From assembly GCA_037389465.1 (NCBI GenBank), contig JAZARR010000204.1, positions 1,507,001 through 1,571,000 of the forward strand: a stretch of 64,000 nt of DNA, in the 5' to 3' direction. The position numbers and the translations under genes were made by a program. Shown here piece by piece: positions 50,507 through 61,665 of the stretch (within the stretch, counting starts at the first letter, position 1; each line of letters begins with the position of its first letter). The stretch comes from Baylisascaris procyonis. Taxonomy: Eukaryota > Nematoda > Chromadorea > Rhabditida > Ascarididae. The notes below the pieces were generated by a model, which saw nothing but the letters and a program-made list of their open reading frames with translations, was not told where the DNA came from and searched no databases.

Positions 50507-50791
50507 TCAACTACTGCCGAATGATTTTCGATCACTCCACTCCTCCATGTTCTTCTTACTTGGTTTTTGAACTCTGCTTCTCCAGGAACGCTTCAACCAT
50601 CCTAACATGGTTTGCAAAACGAAGCCTTTCGGTTTAAGATGGAAAGAGCCACGAAGATCCTCAACAAAAATAGCAACAACAAGCAGGTCCAAGGCAGATT
50701 CTTGATGAACTCCACCACTGATCTTTTCATAAACACAGAGTTTCCAGTAGCACAAACGTGCGTGAAGATCCACACAACGCTGCAGGTTCAT
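50507..50791 (-). pseudogene. Reverse-transcriptase relic (non-LTR-like)
   Basis: A 94-codon minus-strand frame contains ISGGVHQESALDLLVVAIF, a worn form of the reverse-transcriptase block G-V-H-Q-G-S-A-L-S-P-L-L-F, and then MLGWLKRSW. The YADD catalytic motif is not visible and the frame is short, so it is a dead fragment. A second copy of the same type is at 1845-1950. It lies just downstream of gene D. Confidence 0.55.
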
Positions 50792-50827
50792 GAGGAAATC
50801 ACTAAGTCAGACACTACTTTTAAAATC

Positions 50828-50833
50828 TTTATT
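50828..50833 (-). promoter_or_regulatory. Polyadenylation signal AATAAA, gene D
   Basis: TTTATT on the plus strand, about 90 bp past the gene D stop, matching the spacing in A, B and C. Confidence 0.55.
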
Positions 50834-50923
50834 AAATTTAAAACACAACACAATATAAACGCAACGAAGTGAACGGTTGTCTGCAGCATTAGACGCATCG
50901 AATAATGAATAGAACGGAGCGCT

Positions 50924-52744
50924 TCAGTACCCCTCGCCGACTACTCCGAATGTCGGAAACCAACAACGCTTCACCAGGCGCTGCAATTATTTGCAGATTA
51001 CACAAAGAAAACAGACATAAACAGTAAAGTACCCCATTTGGGGCAGAAGCACCTGGCCTCATCGATAGAACAACTCACAGCTTCGAATTTCCAAACGAAA
51101 AGAAGCGCGAACAAAAGACTTACCTCAGGATAGTGCTATTGCTTCGCTGAACCAAATACCTCAAACATCAAATAAAACACTGCGCCTCTAACAATTTGCA
51201 TGATCTGGACCTTATCTGAGTGCGAAAAAGGCTGATCTGATGTCTTACGCCACAATATCACACCTCGGAACTCGGGATGGAAATCAGTTCAATTTCAATA
51301 CAGTAACTTCGCACCTTAGGCAGACAAGTCCTCCTCGGCTCGTCGAAAACCAAGTCACGTGAGCAGGAATTATACGTTGGCCGACCATCGACGCAAACCA
51401 AGTATCGCCGCGAGCAACCCAAGGCGAAGAAACCGTTCCTTTGACGAGTGCACGCTCGTACTAAATGGTAAATATGTTCTTTCGAAGTAATGAACATAAA
51501 AGCAGTATAAGAGTGCAGAACGTCTTGGGTGCCAACACAGTTGGCGTTTCTAATTATTGCATATGAGGAAGTCCAGAAACTTTTACAAATATGCTTCTCC
51601 ATAAATATCCAAAGTACACCAATCGCAACGTTCACAACGCGCGGATGGGTCACGCATTGATACATGCGGAATGTTGTGAATGAAACTATAAGCTTTAAGA
51701 CACTTATGGTAGTTCGCTAAGTGGTACCGCTAAAGAGTGCAGACAAAGCCCCTCAATCCCACATGCACACTTAGCAAAATTGAATGAAAGAACGGAAGGC
51801 TGCCAACAGCATCCCAACAAACTACAAGACAAACAACCCAGCCATAGCATGCGATCTTCGGAAACAACTCCTCGATAATGCCAAACCACGTATTTGCCCC
51901 CATATGAATCCAGATGATGAGGGATATCTGGCGAATTCCACTGTCTTCAGTTAAAACATCCACTACTCAGCACAACGGTGCTTCACTCTCACCCCTCGAA
52001 AACATAGGCCGTGATCGAAAGAAAAGATCAAAAAACTTGCCTTTCGTGATCATGACGGCTGGTTTGGCTGGTGCCTCCAATGCGGGTGCCGCTGGAGGAG
52101 GTGCAGCCGCTGGAGGAGCTCTACCATTGGAGGAGCTTCTACCATTGGAGGAGCTTCTACCATTGGAGGAGCTGCTACAACTGGAGGAGCTGCTACCACT
52201 GGAGGAGCTGCTACCACTGGAGGAGCTGCTACCATTGGAGGAGCTGCTACCATTGCAGGAGCTGCCACCACTGGAGGATAGGCAACCATTGGAGGAGCAG
52301 CCAATAGAGGCGGAGAAACCAATGGATAAGATGCAACGACCGGCGCAGGAGCAACCTCTGGGTAAGGAGCGACGACTGGTGCAGGGGCCATTTCTGGAGG
52401 AGGAGCGGGCACTGGAGCTGCGGGTACATCTGGAGCGGGGGCGGCCGCAGGGGCAGGAGCTGCAGCTGGATAGGAAGACACCACCGGCGGGGCAGCAACC
52501 GCCGGGAGAGGAACCGCTTGGGCTGGAGGTGCTTCGGGAACGTTGACCGCAACAGTCGTGGTGGGATTGCCGCCGCATGCCCCCACGTAAATTTTCTCCA
52601 CACACATATCAGAAACTTCGTCAAGAACGAGACCGCTTGGGCATTCTTTTGCGTGAGCACGTCTATCGGCACACGTTATGTAGAAAGGCACGCAACCGAT
52701 GTTGTAATCGCCATCTGAGCGCTGATCGCAAAAGCCGCTGTCAA
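50924..52744 (-). CDS. Gene D: CBD-(Pro/Ala/Val rod)-CBD protein, frame broken once, no own signal exon
   Basis: Minus-strand exons: 52744-52041 (CBD1 plus rod), 51460-51315 (CBD2) and 50980-50924 (tail). CBD1 has six cysteines (GFC, IGC, YITCADRR, EC, MC, GAC). The rod is short and more Ala-rich than in A (VVAAPP, MVAAPP, PAPAAAP). CBD2 has ALGC, YLVC, NSC and RTCLPK, and exon 4 adds LVKRC, then FGVVGEGY and a stop. Intron 2 again has a GC donor (AAAG|GCAAGT). At about 52120 one base is missing relative to neighbouring units (GAGCTCTACC versus GAGCTTCTACC). Restoring one base makes exon 2 length fit the conserved phase-1/phase-1 pattern. No signal-peptide exon lies between 52744 and the stop of gene G at 52955; it may use exon 1 of G at 54628, which has the right phase. 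Frame error or pseudogene is undecided. Confidence 0.7.
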
Positions 52745-52954
52745 CTGAAAATCAGCAACATACATTCCCGTATATGACGTTGGGAGGACGTAGAACAAAA
52801 TTCGCACTTCTCATAGCCGAAACCTACTCCTGTTGCAATTCATCGGGAACATTGCTGTCATAAAATTTCGTTTCTGTGAAGTTCTGATATGATTTACGAC
52901 GGAGCTGAGTGTAGATGAGGTGGGAGTATGGAAAGATGGATAATAATAAATGCT

Positions 52955-54628
52955 TTAATTGTTACGAGGCTCGCTTGGAGTGAACAGCGGGGCGAATCCG
53001 CGAGACGGCCTCTGGTAGGCATAACCGCGACAGGACGACGCATACCACCTGCAACAATAAACCATCAAACTCCTTGCCATGCTGGAACCATTTCTGCTTT
53101 CTGAGACCTATATTAGTGAACGCTATGTTCTCACCAACAAAGGGCTAATCTCTGCTCTTACAAATTTGGTCTCAAACTACCAACAATGAATGAGGAACCC
53201 AGACTAACATTAACAACAGCTCCCACCTAAATGTAGCAAAACTCTTCGAATAGTGGGCCCAACTCACATCTTCTACCGATCTTCCCACGACTTTCCCCAC
53301 TTCCCTCCAATCCCCTTCCACAACGCCTAAAATACCGGAATTTAACGCATGCGGCGGCTTTCTTCGTGCATTCCCTCTTACACGCTACTGCTCCATTATG
53401 CTCACCCGGCATATGAGCTCATTTGAACGGTGATCACGTACGTGAGCACATGTTGCACCAGTACGCATTCTTCGCAGGTGAACGCAAAACCCCCAAACAT
53501 TCCTGACAGCATAACAAATCCTCACTTTGGTACGCATTTGGTGGTGGGCCTGTCGAAGAACATTCCATCACGGCAAGACATGACATGCGACTTTCTGCTG
53601 CTGCAAGTCACGAATTGCGGAACGCAACCCAATGCATATGGTCCGTCACGCCTACTGCTACAGAAGCTGGCACCTAAAATATACAAACAATCACAACCAA
53701 TGACCCGAGACTTTGGCAACCCGCGAGCGTCTAGCGAACTTCCCACAATCGTAATCACCAGTGGCTCACCGTAAGCATATGCACTTTACCAAGGAGAGCG
53801 TAAATTTCGTGGTAGTATATCCCACTTTTGCTACGGAACGCCCACACACACGAGCAATTGTTATATAACGCCTAAAGCCGGAACAAGCTATTCCACATAC
53901 GCCAGTCGCTATTACTCGTTTTAGAGCGACAGCCGTGAAGGCGAGGCAGGCGCCCGCAACCTGCTTCTCAATGATGGAAATACACCTTAAAAGAAAGACA
54001 AACCGATGAAAAAGCAGATAATCAAAGATGTTCACAAATGACAAATGAATCTGACATTATACCTCCGATGCCGAGTGTTCTGGCTTCCACATGCGTTGTT
54101 GCAACCCAAGTGGCTGAAAGAAACGCTTATCAGAAAGGTAACGAACACCGCGATCGCCTTAATGCTAGCATGTCTTAAAACGGTCATTTCTATGCACCAA
54201 TGAGAAGCTTTGAAGCTCATTCAATTAAACGCCTGGTAAGCACATAGTACCGTTCACAGCAATATGTAAATTGAGTGCTTCTAAGGCCCGAATGGCTTTC
54301 TAACACAGCCTTAGTAATGATTAAAAAATCACAGAAACGTATACATGAAGATTGAACAAAGCATAATTTAAATGGCTATATCTGACCCTCAAAACTTCAC
54401 TTGCGGCTAATTTCTTTTTGTAGTGGCCCAGGGGAGCATAAAGAGCGATCTAATTCTCACTAAAACCGTTTCCTCCACCGTCTTGGTCCGATGACGAGAC
54501 AGTCGGTACGGCTATCTTCCAAATATTCATTTAATGCACTCACAAACGATTCTGAGGATAACATTAATATCCGTAAGTGGGACGGGACACTAACCAAGAG
54601 CCAGCAGAACAGAAAACACCGAAGTCAT
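52955..54628 (-). CDS. Gene G: small secreted one-CBD protein, 91 aa
   Basis: Three minus-strand exons in register: 54628-54595 (signal peptide MTSVFSVLLAL), 53673-53526 and 53048-52955. Intron phases are 1 and 2. The mature part starts at ASFC and is one peritrophin-A type domain: FC, ALGC, FVTC, MSC and KCVPK, with the sixth cysteine supplied by the last exon (WYASSC). A 25-residue Arg/Pro-rich tail (RGYAYQRPSRGFAP, then LFTPSEPRNN) ends at TAA. The exon-spanning last cysteine matches the arrangement of CBD2 in genes A-D, so G resembles a stand-alone version of that half. A TATAAATA box lies 65 bp upstream. It is divergent from gene B, with about 550 bp between start codons. It should be secreted and bind chitin; its role is unknown. 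Confidence 0.7.
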
Positions 54629-54722
54629 GGTGCCCCACAACGTCACACCAAACCAACGACTCGTAAGCGACATTAAATTGTTGATACTTCATTATTTATA
54701 CTACTATCGGCGCTTTAGAGGA
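53656..54722 (-). repeat. Gene G unit, copy 1 (direct repeat of 59674-60760)
   Basis: This segment (start of exon 2, intron 1, exon 1 and promoter of gene G) is repeated in the same orientation at about 59674-60760. The copies are very similar through the intron. The second is cut inside exon 2 at the palindrome junction. Confidence 0.8.
54693..54700 (-). promoter_or_regulatory. TATA box of gene G
   Basis: TATAAATA on the minus strand, 65 bp before the start codon. The same box with flanking AGTAGTATAAATA is conserved at the same distance in fragments E and F. Confidence 0.6.
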
Positions 54723-55179
54723 GACCCTTCGGGCTAGTGCGTAAGTGTCGCCATGTTCAGTATGATCGCTTGTTTCATTCTGCCCTTTGCACAGCACCAT
54801 GCCATAGCACTGTCACCTTGCGCTCCTTGATTTGATCAGAAACTTCACTAAGGAGAACAACAATGATGCTGTTTTCGACGCATCTGAGCAGTGCTTATTT
54901 CTGTTCTTGGCACTTTGATTCCTGCTTAAGTGTTTTTAGTCGTTGCAATGAAGAGTAGTGAATTCATTGTCTTTGGCGGCTTGCAGAAGTCCTTTGTCGA
55001 TCATTGTCTCCAACGGCAGAAAACAATAGAAGATCACATTGAACTACATAATCTTCTGCCTGCCTTGAGGGTACTTTCAATAAGAGTCGAAAGCAGTACA
55101 AATAAACTTCTCCACGCCGCAATTTTCATTCTCTATTGTTGCGTAGAAGCTGTTAGTTTGGGACGAGTCGTATAAGGCT

Positions 55180-58100
55180 ATGAAGTCGACGTCAGTTATG
55201 CTGTTGCTGGTTCTCGGTTAGTGCTGCATTTAACGTTGAGTCTAAAGGGTGCTAAGCTCAGCTTCGCGAATGAGTTCATTCATTCAAATTCCGGTAGGGG
55301 AACGTGCTAGTAGAAGAATTGTGGAACACAGGCTAACGAAGAAGTGAATAGTTGAAGGCCGGAACATTTACTGAGTGCATGGCCACCTGAGCGACACTGC
55401 GATAGGAAAAGTTCACCGCAAAATGGAGGGAACCTCTAAGCTCCACCATAGGAGCTATAATTTCAGTTCATGCTTCCCCAATTGCTGATTGGGGTTTTTG
55501 AGCGATTGTGTTCGTAATTACTGGGCATTCCTTGAGGTATTCGGAGACAGTTCGGGTCAAAGAAGTACCAGATTGAGTGAAAGCTGGGAACTAATATCTG
55601 ATGATCACTGTGGGCCATTTGATAAATCTGCAAACTTCCGAATAATGTTCAGGTACGGTAACGGTTATAACGCTTGGCTCGTATTAAGACCATTGCCGTA
55701 TTTCGCGATTACCTGAACAATCATTTTTTCAGTCGTGTGGGTTGCGTCAACGCATGTGGAAAGCAAAGCACTTCGCACTGGAGGTATACTTTGGCGCTTT
55801 TGTTGTGGTTTTAAGTTAGGTTGAAACAATGCGTTTCGACTGTAGGGGCTAGAGGCGATCGCGGTATCCAAACTATGCACAGCATCTCCCCTCGTCAAAG
55901 GTTCTGAGTCGGTATATTCGGAACCCCGAAAGGAGTACCTTTGTTCATAGTTAAGCGGCAGTCGCTGCGGATTCGCAGAAGAGTATCTGCCCGACAGTAT
56001 GGCTATTACCCCGAAATTAGTAGGGGCGCGTGCGGCATTTGCATGGACAACCTCGCCTCGAAGCTTGATTGCGTGCTCGCACGCCTTTTATAGTAGTAGT
56101 TGAGGTGAATAAACGTTAAGGTATAGTTTCGAGTTAAGTGATGGCAAGGATGAAGCTGGAGATGGTCATAATGTTGGCTAGGAAGCAAGAGGATGGATGA
56201 GCTGCAAAAGAGCTGGCCGTCAGGGAAGAAGAGTACAAAACTTATGCTTAGTTCACTGTTGTTGATATATGAGGAGATTTTGCTGAGGAGCCATCATGTC
56301 CATTTGAAATCAAGTACTGAAGTGTTGCACCATTTCAGTTGGCAGTGACTTCTGCAGTCAGCGCCCAGACGGTGACTACAACATCGGCTGCGTGTCCAGC
56401 TACATAACATGCGCCGGTAGGCGTGCTCACGCCAAGAAATGCCCCCAAGGTCTCGTTCTTGACGAAGCTTCTGACATGTGCGCGGAGAAGAGCTACGTTG
56501 GCGTGTGCGGCGCCAGCCCTTCGGGGACTAGCATTGTCGACGGACCCAAAACTCCTATCGCGCCTGTTGTGGCATCCCCTTCAGTGTTATCACAGCCGCA
56601 CTTGGTGTCACAGCCGCAACTAGTATCACAGCCGCAACTTGTATCACAGCCGCAACTGGTATCACAGCGGCAAGTGCTAAAACAGCGCAAGGTGGTATCG
56701 CACCCGCCAGCCGCGGCACACCCGCCAGCCGTGGCATACCCGCCAACCATTGCATACCCGCCAGCCGCGGCATACGCACCAGCCGTCGCATCCCCACCAG
56801 TCGTGGCATCCCCACCAGTGGCAGCACGCCCGCCAGTGGTAGTACGCCCGCCAGTGGTAGTACGTCCGCCAGTGGTAGTGCGTCCGCCAGTGGTAGTGCG
56901 TCCGCCAGTGGTAGTACGTCCGCCAGTGGTAGTACGTCCGCCAGTGGTAGTACGTCCGCCAGTGGTAGTACGTCCGCCAGTGGTAGTGCGTCCGCCAGTG
57001 GTAGTGCGTCCGCCAGTGGTAGTACGTCCGCCTGTGGTAGTACGTCCGCCAGTGGTAGCACAGCCGCCAGTGGTAGCAGCCGCCCCAGTGCTAGAAAACC
57101 CAGAGGTGGTTTCGCAGCCGCAGTTTGTATCGCAGCCGCAGGTGGTGTCGCAGAAGCAAATGGTATCCCAGAAGCAAGTGGTCAAGCAGAGCAAAGTAAT
57201 ATCGCATCGGCCAGAGGTTGCATACCCGCCAGTGGTAGCAGCCCCGCCAGTGGTAGCAGCCCCGCCAGTGGTAGCAGCCCCGCCAGTGGTAGCAGCCCCG
57301 CCAGTGGTAGCAGCCCCGCCGGTGGCAGCGCCTCCCAAAGTGAAAACATGCTCACACGCGGTTGCTGGTCCTAAAGTGAAACCGTGTTCCCCAGTGGTCG
57401 CCCCTTCACTGGAAGTTGCTCCTCCACCAGAGGTTCCCCCTCCACCAGAGGTTGCCCCTCCACCAGTGGTCGTTCCTCCACCAGTGGTCGCTCCCCCACC
57501 AGTGGTCGTTCCTCCACCAGACCAGTTGCCCCTCCACCAGAGGTTGCTCCTCCACCAGAGGTTGCTCCTCCACCAGAGGTTGCTCCTCCACCAGAGGTTC
57601 CCCCTCCACCAGAGGTTCCCCCTCCACCAGAGGTTCCCCCTCCACCAGAGGTTGCCCCTCCACCAGTGGTCGTTCCTCCACCAGTGGTCGTTCCTCCACC
57701 AGTGGTCGTTCCTCCACCAGTGGTCGCTCCTCCACCAGTGGTCGCTCCTCCGCCAGTGGTTGTACCAGTGACTGTGAAAGGCAAGTTTGGTTCTTTGCTT
57801 TCCTAACTGGAACACTTCATTAGAGTGCTGCTGATATCCTTATGTCCTTTCATCAGATTTTTACTGTGTGTGCATGTGAAGCTGTTTTTACTCTTCCTGG
57901 ACGCTTGCGTGATACTGCTTTAGTGAAGATTAACTTATAGTTCCAACATTCTCTGCGTTCTAACGCTCCACTTCCATTCATCATTCTGCATATGTTGATG
58001 TTGTTCGTTTAGTTCGAATGTGCACTCCTCACCAGAACGGCTTCTTCGCATTGGGTTGCTCTCCGCGGTACTTGGTGTGTGTCGATGGTCGTTCGACGTA

Positions 58101-58485
58101 TAGTGCCTGCGAGCATGGCGTATTCGACGACGGAAAGATGACTTGTCTGCCTAAGGTACCTGCTTGATGTGTTAACTCGCTGAGCTCGTTTTTCTCACGG
58201 GTTCGTAGATGGAACTTGTGTACTCTAGGTCAGGTCATTTTTTTAGAGAATGAATTTGGGGTTTTCACGCTCGACGGGGATAATCTAGATTTGTTGAAGT
58301 GGTGTCGTTTGCTCATACACTCGACCAATTTGAAGGTTTGAATCCTTAGATTTCTATGAAGATTAGTTTAGTTGCTTCTCCTCCGGTGTAATTGTTGATC
58401 TCTTGGTGTAAGTTGCGTATAATTTCAGCATCTTGTGAGGCGTTGTCGGTCCCCGGCATTCGGAGTAGTTGGCGAAGCGTACTGA
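55180..58485 (+). CDS. Gene B: CBD-(Pro/Val rod)-CBD protein, frame broken in the repeat
   Basis: Exons 55180-55216 (MKSTSVMLLLVL), 56339-57780, 58013-58155 and 58429-58485 match gene A in order, phases and the GC donor (AAAG|GCAAGT) of intron 2. CBD1 keeps six cysteines. The rod differs from A: a block of about twelve VVVRPP units (56825-57060), six VVAAPP units, then PPPEV/PPPVV units. At about 57519-57532 a deletion junction (CCACCAGACCAGTTGCC) shifts the frame; downstream units read PPPEVAPPPEV in another frame that runs correctly into the GC donor. CBD2 and the exon 4 tail (LVRRC, FGVVGEAY) are intact, with AATTTCAG before exon 4. Either a recent null allele or an assembly error in the array. 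Confidence 0.75.
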
Positions 58486-58580
58486 TGACCCCTGTGCTGT
58501 CTACTTTTGGAGACGTTTGATGCTGCACACGACCGTTTACTTCTTTCTTTGTGTTTTTATTGTTCTGTTTTCAATATAAT

Positions 58581-58586
58581 AATAAA
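58581..58586 (+). promoter_or_regulatory. Polyadenylation signal AATAAA, gene B
   Basis: AATAAA about 95 bp after the gene B stop. Confidence 0.6.
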
Positions 58587-59408
58587 ATTTTGCAAAAGAA
58601 TCTTTGGTATAATGCCTCCTAAATGCGCATTTGAAAAACGCTTGTCGCACGCGGAATGAATGACTTGGCTGTTCCGGCATGTCTCGTGTGTTAAGTACGC
58701 CTAGAACTGTAACGGGGCGAAGGCGCAGAATTGTTCTGTTGGGTGACACTTTGCAGTAACTTCGAATTCAATGCTAGAAGAGAGCGCAACGTGGTTGTGC
58801 TTTCTTTTCGTTCATTTGTTTTTTGTAATCGAAATCTTACAAATTTTTGGGATGTCGGAATAAGAAGATTGAAAGGGCTACATAATCCCATTTCAGTTGA
58901 GCACGCAGTTCGAGAGCGAACACGAGATTGATTGGTGCCATGTTCAATGCCCATGAACAATTTAGAGCCACGTGAAGCCGAGTAAGTGGGAGGAGCCCGA
59001 GCCAGGCATGGGAGTGAGATATTGTCGTGAACTCCGGTGAACTCCGGTCACTTCAATGTAGTAAGAAATTAGCCGCAAGGAAGTTTTATGGGGCACCTAG
59101 TTCACCGAATTAAATCTGGAGCTTAAAGAGCGATCAAATCCTAAATCAAATCGTTTGTCGCGTTTTCTCCATACTGCAGCAAGAGAATAAAAGCTTTTCA
59201 GCTTCATTGCAAATCGTGCTGTACTCTCTACCCGATAGTTCATTGCAAATCTCTACCAATAATCGAATGAATTCGACACATTGTATTATGGATCTATTAA
59301 AGAAGCACGATCGAAGCATCTGAGCAAATCTTCCAGTGTGGAAATTATCAACCTACCATACCAAACACAGCACGTCTTATACACTTGCTCCATAAGCACC
59401 GATAGTAG

Positions 59409-59416
59409 TATAAATA
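59409..59416 (+). promoter_or_regulatory. TATA box upstream of fragment E
   Basis: TATAAATA, 66 bp upstream of the ATG at 59482. It is the mirror copy of the box at 60735-60742. Confidence 0.5.
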
Positions 59417-59481
59417 GCTAAAGTACCGACTCCTCAATGTCGCTTACGAGTCGTTCGCTTGGTGTAACGTTGTGAGGCACC

Positions 59482-59514
59482 ATGAACTCCACATTTCCTG
59501 TTCTGCTGCTCTTG
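59482..59514 (+). pseudogene. Fragment E: orphan signal-peptide exon of a gene G copy
   Basis: Exon MNSTFPVLLLL followed by a GTTAGTG donor, homologous to exon 1 of gene G. It is one base shorter (CTGCTCTTG versus CTGGCTCTTG), so it ends in phase 0 instead of phase 1. About 130 bp into its intron the palindrome arm ends, so no downstream exons follow. It is a by-product of the inverted duplication of fragment F. Confidence 0.65.
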
Positions 59515-59643
59515 GTTAGTGTCCCGTCCCACTTACGGATATTAATGCTATCCTCAGAATCGTTTGTGAGTGCATTAAATGAAAATTTGGAAGATAGCCG
59601 GTAGCGACTGTCTCATCGGACCAAGATGGTGGAGAAAACGATT

Positions 59644-60506
59644 TGATTTAAGATTTAGGATTTGATAAAAACGATAATGCAAATGGTCCGTCACGCCTAC
59701 TGCCATAGAAGCTGGCACCTAAAATATACAAACAATCACAACGAATGTCCCGAGACTTTGGCAACTCGCGAGCGTCTAGCGAACTTCCCACAATCGTAAT
59801 CACCAGTGGCTCACCGTAAGCATATGCACTTCACCAAGGAGAGCGTAAATTTCGTGCTAGTATATCCCACTTTTGCTACGGAACGCCCACACACACGAGC
59901 AATTGTTATATAACGCCCAAATCCACAAAAGCTATTCCACATAAGCCAGTCGCTATCACTCGTTTTAGAGCGGCAGCCGTAAAGACGAGGTAAGCGTCCG
60001 CAACCTGCTTCTGAACGAAGGAAATACACCTTTAAAAAAAGACGAACCGATGAAAAAGCAGATAATCAAAGATGTTCACAAATGACAAGTGAATCTGACA
60101 TTATACCTCCGATGCCGAGTGTTCTGGCTTCCACATGCGTTGTTGCAACCCAAGTGGTTGAAAGAAACGCTTATCAGAAAGGTAACGAACACCGCGATCG
60201 CCTTAATGCTAGCATGTCTTAAAACGGTCATTTCTATGTACCAATGAGAAGCTTTGAAGCTCACTCAATTAAACGCCTGGTAAGCACATAGTACCGTTCA
60301 CAGCAATATGTAAATTGAGTGCTTCTAAGGCCCGAATGGCTTTCTAACACAGCCTTAGTAATGATTAAAAAATCACAGAAACGTATACATGAAGATTGAA
60401 CAAAGCATAATTTAAATGGCCCTATCTGACCCTCAAAACTTCACTTGCGGCTAATTTCTTTTTGTAGTGGCCCAGGGGAGCATAAAGAGCGATCTAATTC
60501 TCAATA
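59644..60506. repeat. Palindrome centre (863 bp)
   Basis: Unique centre between the arms. The first 30 bp or so (59640-59672) hold a CGATTTGATTT and AGGATTTGAT filler that resembles 60980-61020. The rest is intron 1 and truncated exon 2 of fragment F, a direct copy of the gene G region. Open frames here on the minus strand (59811-60029 and 60076-60264) are shared with the gene G intron only because the intron was duplicated. Confidence 0.75.
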
Positions 60507-60669
60507 AAACCGTTTCCTCCACCATCTTGGTCCGATGAGACAGTCGCTACCGGCTATCTTCCAAATTTTCATTTAATGCACTCACAAACGATTCTGAGGA
60601 TAGCATTAATATCCGTAAGTGGGACGGGACACTAACCAAGAGCAGCAGAACAGGAAATGTGGAGTTCAT
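59674..60669 (-). pseudogene. Fragment F: truncated copy of gene G
   Basis: Minus-strand exon 1 at 60669-60637 (MNSTFPVLLLL) and a broken exon 2 at 59718-59674, with the gene G intron between. Three faults are visible. One base is lost in exon 1, giving the wrong phase. The first CBD cysteine is changed to Tyr (SFY in place of SFC). Exon 2 is cut after about 15 codons at the palindrome junction. The exon 1 deletion is also present in fragment E, so it came before the inverted duplication. Confidence 0.7.
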
Positions 60670-60734
60670 GGTGCCTCACAACGTTACACCAAGCGAACGA
60701 CTCGTAAGCGACATTGAGGAGTCGGTACTTTAGC

Positions 60735-60742
60735 TATTTATA
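60735..60742 (-). promoter_or_regulatory. TATA box of fragment F
   Basis: TATAAATA on the minus strand, 66 bp upstream of the fragment F ATG. Confidence 0.5.
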
Positions 60743-61564
60743 CTACTATCGGTGCTTATGGAGCAAGTGTATAAGACGTGCTGTGTTTGGTATGGTAGGT
60801 TGATAATTTCCACACTGGAAGATTTGCTCAGATGCTTCGATCGTGCTTCTTTAATAGATCCATAATACAATGTGTCGAATTCATTCGATTATTGGTAGAG
60901 ATTTGCAATGAACTATCGGGTAGAGAGTACAGCACGATTTGCAATGAAGCTGAAAAGCTTTTATTCTCTTGCTGCAGTATGGAGAAAACGCGACAAACGA
61001 TTTGATTTAGGATTTGATCGCTCTTTAAGCTCCAGATTTAATTCGGTGAACTAGGTGCCCCATAAAACTTCCTTGCGGCTAATTTCTTACTACATTGAAG
61101 TGACCGGAGTTCACCGGAGTTCACGACAATATCTCACTCCCATGCCTGGCTCGGGCTCCTCCCACTTACTCGGCTTCACGTGGCTCTAAATTGTTCATGG
61201 GCATTGAACATGGCACCAATCAATCTCGTGTTCGCTCTCGAACTGCGTGCTCAACTGAAATGGGATTATGTAGCCCTTTCAATCTTCTTATTCCGACATC
61301 CCAAAAATTTGTAAGATTTCGATTACAAAAAACAAATGAACGAAAAGAAAGCACAACCACGTTGCGCTCTCTTCTAGCATTGAATTCGAAGTTACTGCAA
61401 AGTGTCACCCAACAGAACAATTCTGCGCCTTCGCCCCGTTACAGTTCTAGGCGTACTTAACACACGAGACATGCCGGAACAGCCAAGTCATTCATTCCGC
61501 GTGCGACAAGCGTTTTTCAAATGCGCATTTAGGAGGCATTATACCAAAGATTCTTTTGCAAAAT

Positions 61565-61570
61565 TTTATT
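61565..61570 (-). promoter_or_regulatory. Polyadenylation signal AATAAA, gene C
   Basis: TTTATT on the plus strand about 95 bp past the gene C stop, the mirror of the gene B signal. Confidence 0.6.
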
Positions 61571-61665
61571 ATTATATTGAAAACAGAACAATAAAAACAC
61601 AAAGAAAGAAGTAAACGGTCGTGTGCAGCATCAAACGTCTCCAAAAGTAGACAGCACAGGGGTCA

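Larger units (their letters stand above)
54800..58835 (+). repeat. Segmental duplication, copy 2 (gene B unit)
   Basis: Colinear with 2280-7745, the gene A unit. The match starts near GATCAGAAACTTCACTAAGG (2317 and 54834) and runs past the polyadenylation signal. The 3' half of this copy was then itself duplicated in inverted orientation at 60507-64000. Confidence 0.75.
56234..59643 (+). repeat. Palindrome left arm
   Basis: Near-identical inverted copy of 60507-64000. Base pairing runs from the window end (64000 pairs with about 56234) to about 59643/60507, where similarity stops. Coding differences seen outside the array are very few; for example, one Val/Leu change follows the VVRPP block. 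The arms differ by about 84 bp, nearly all in the Pro-repeat array of genes B and C. Confidence 0.9.

Noticed and set aside
56493..57815. Antisense and alternate-frame open readings over the arrays of genes B and C (also 62345-63741)
   Set aside because: Same periodicity artefact. Thr/Gly or Leu/His/Gln repeats have no start, splice or domain support.
54032..60264. Shared open frames at 53766-54220 and 59811-60264 (minus)
   Set aside because: They lie in intron 1 of gene G and its copy F. Similarity reflects recent duplication, not protein conservation.
58691..61460. Identical 89-codon open frames at 58691-58960 (-) and 61191-61460 (+)
   Set aside because: They are identical because they are mirror copies in the palindrome arms. 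The opposite strand is open too, there is no domain, and they lie downstream of genes B and C.
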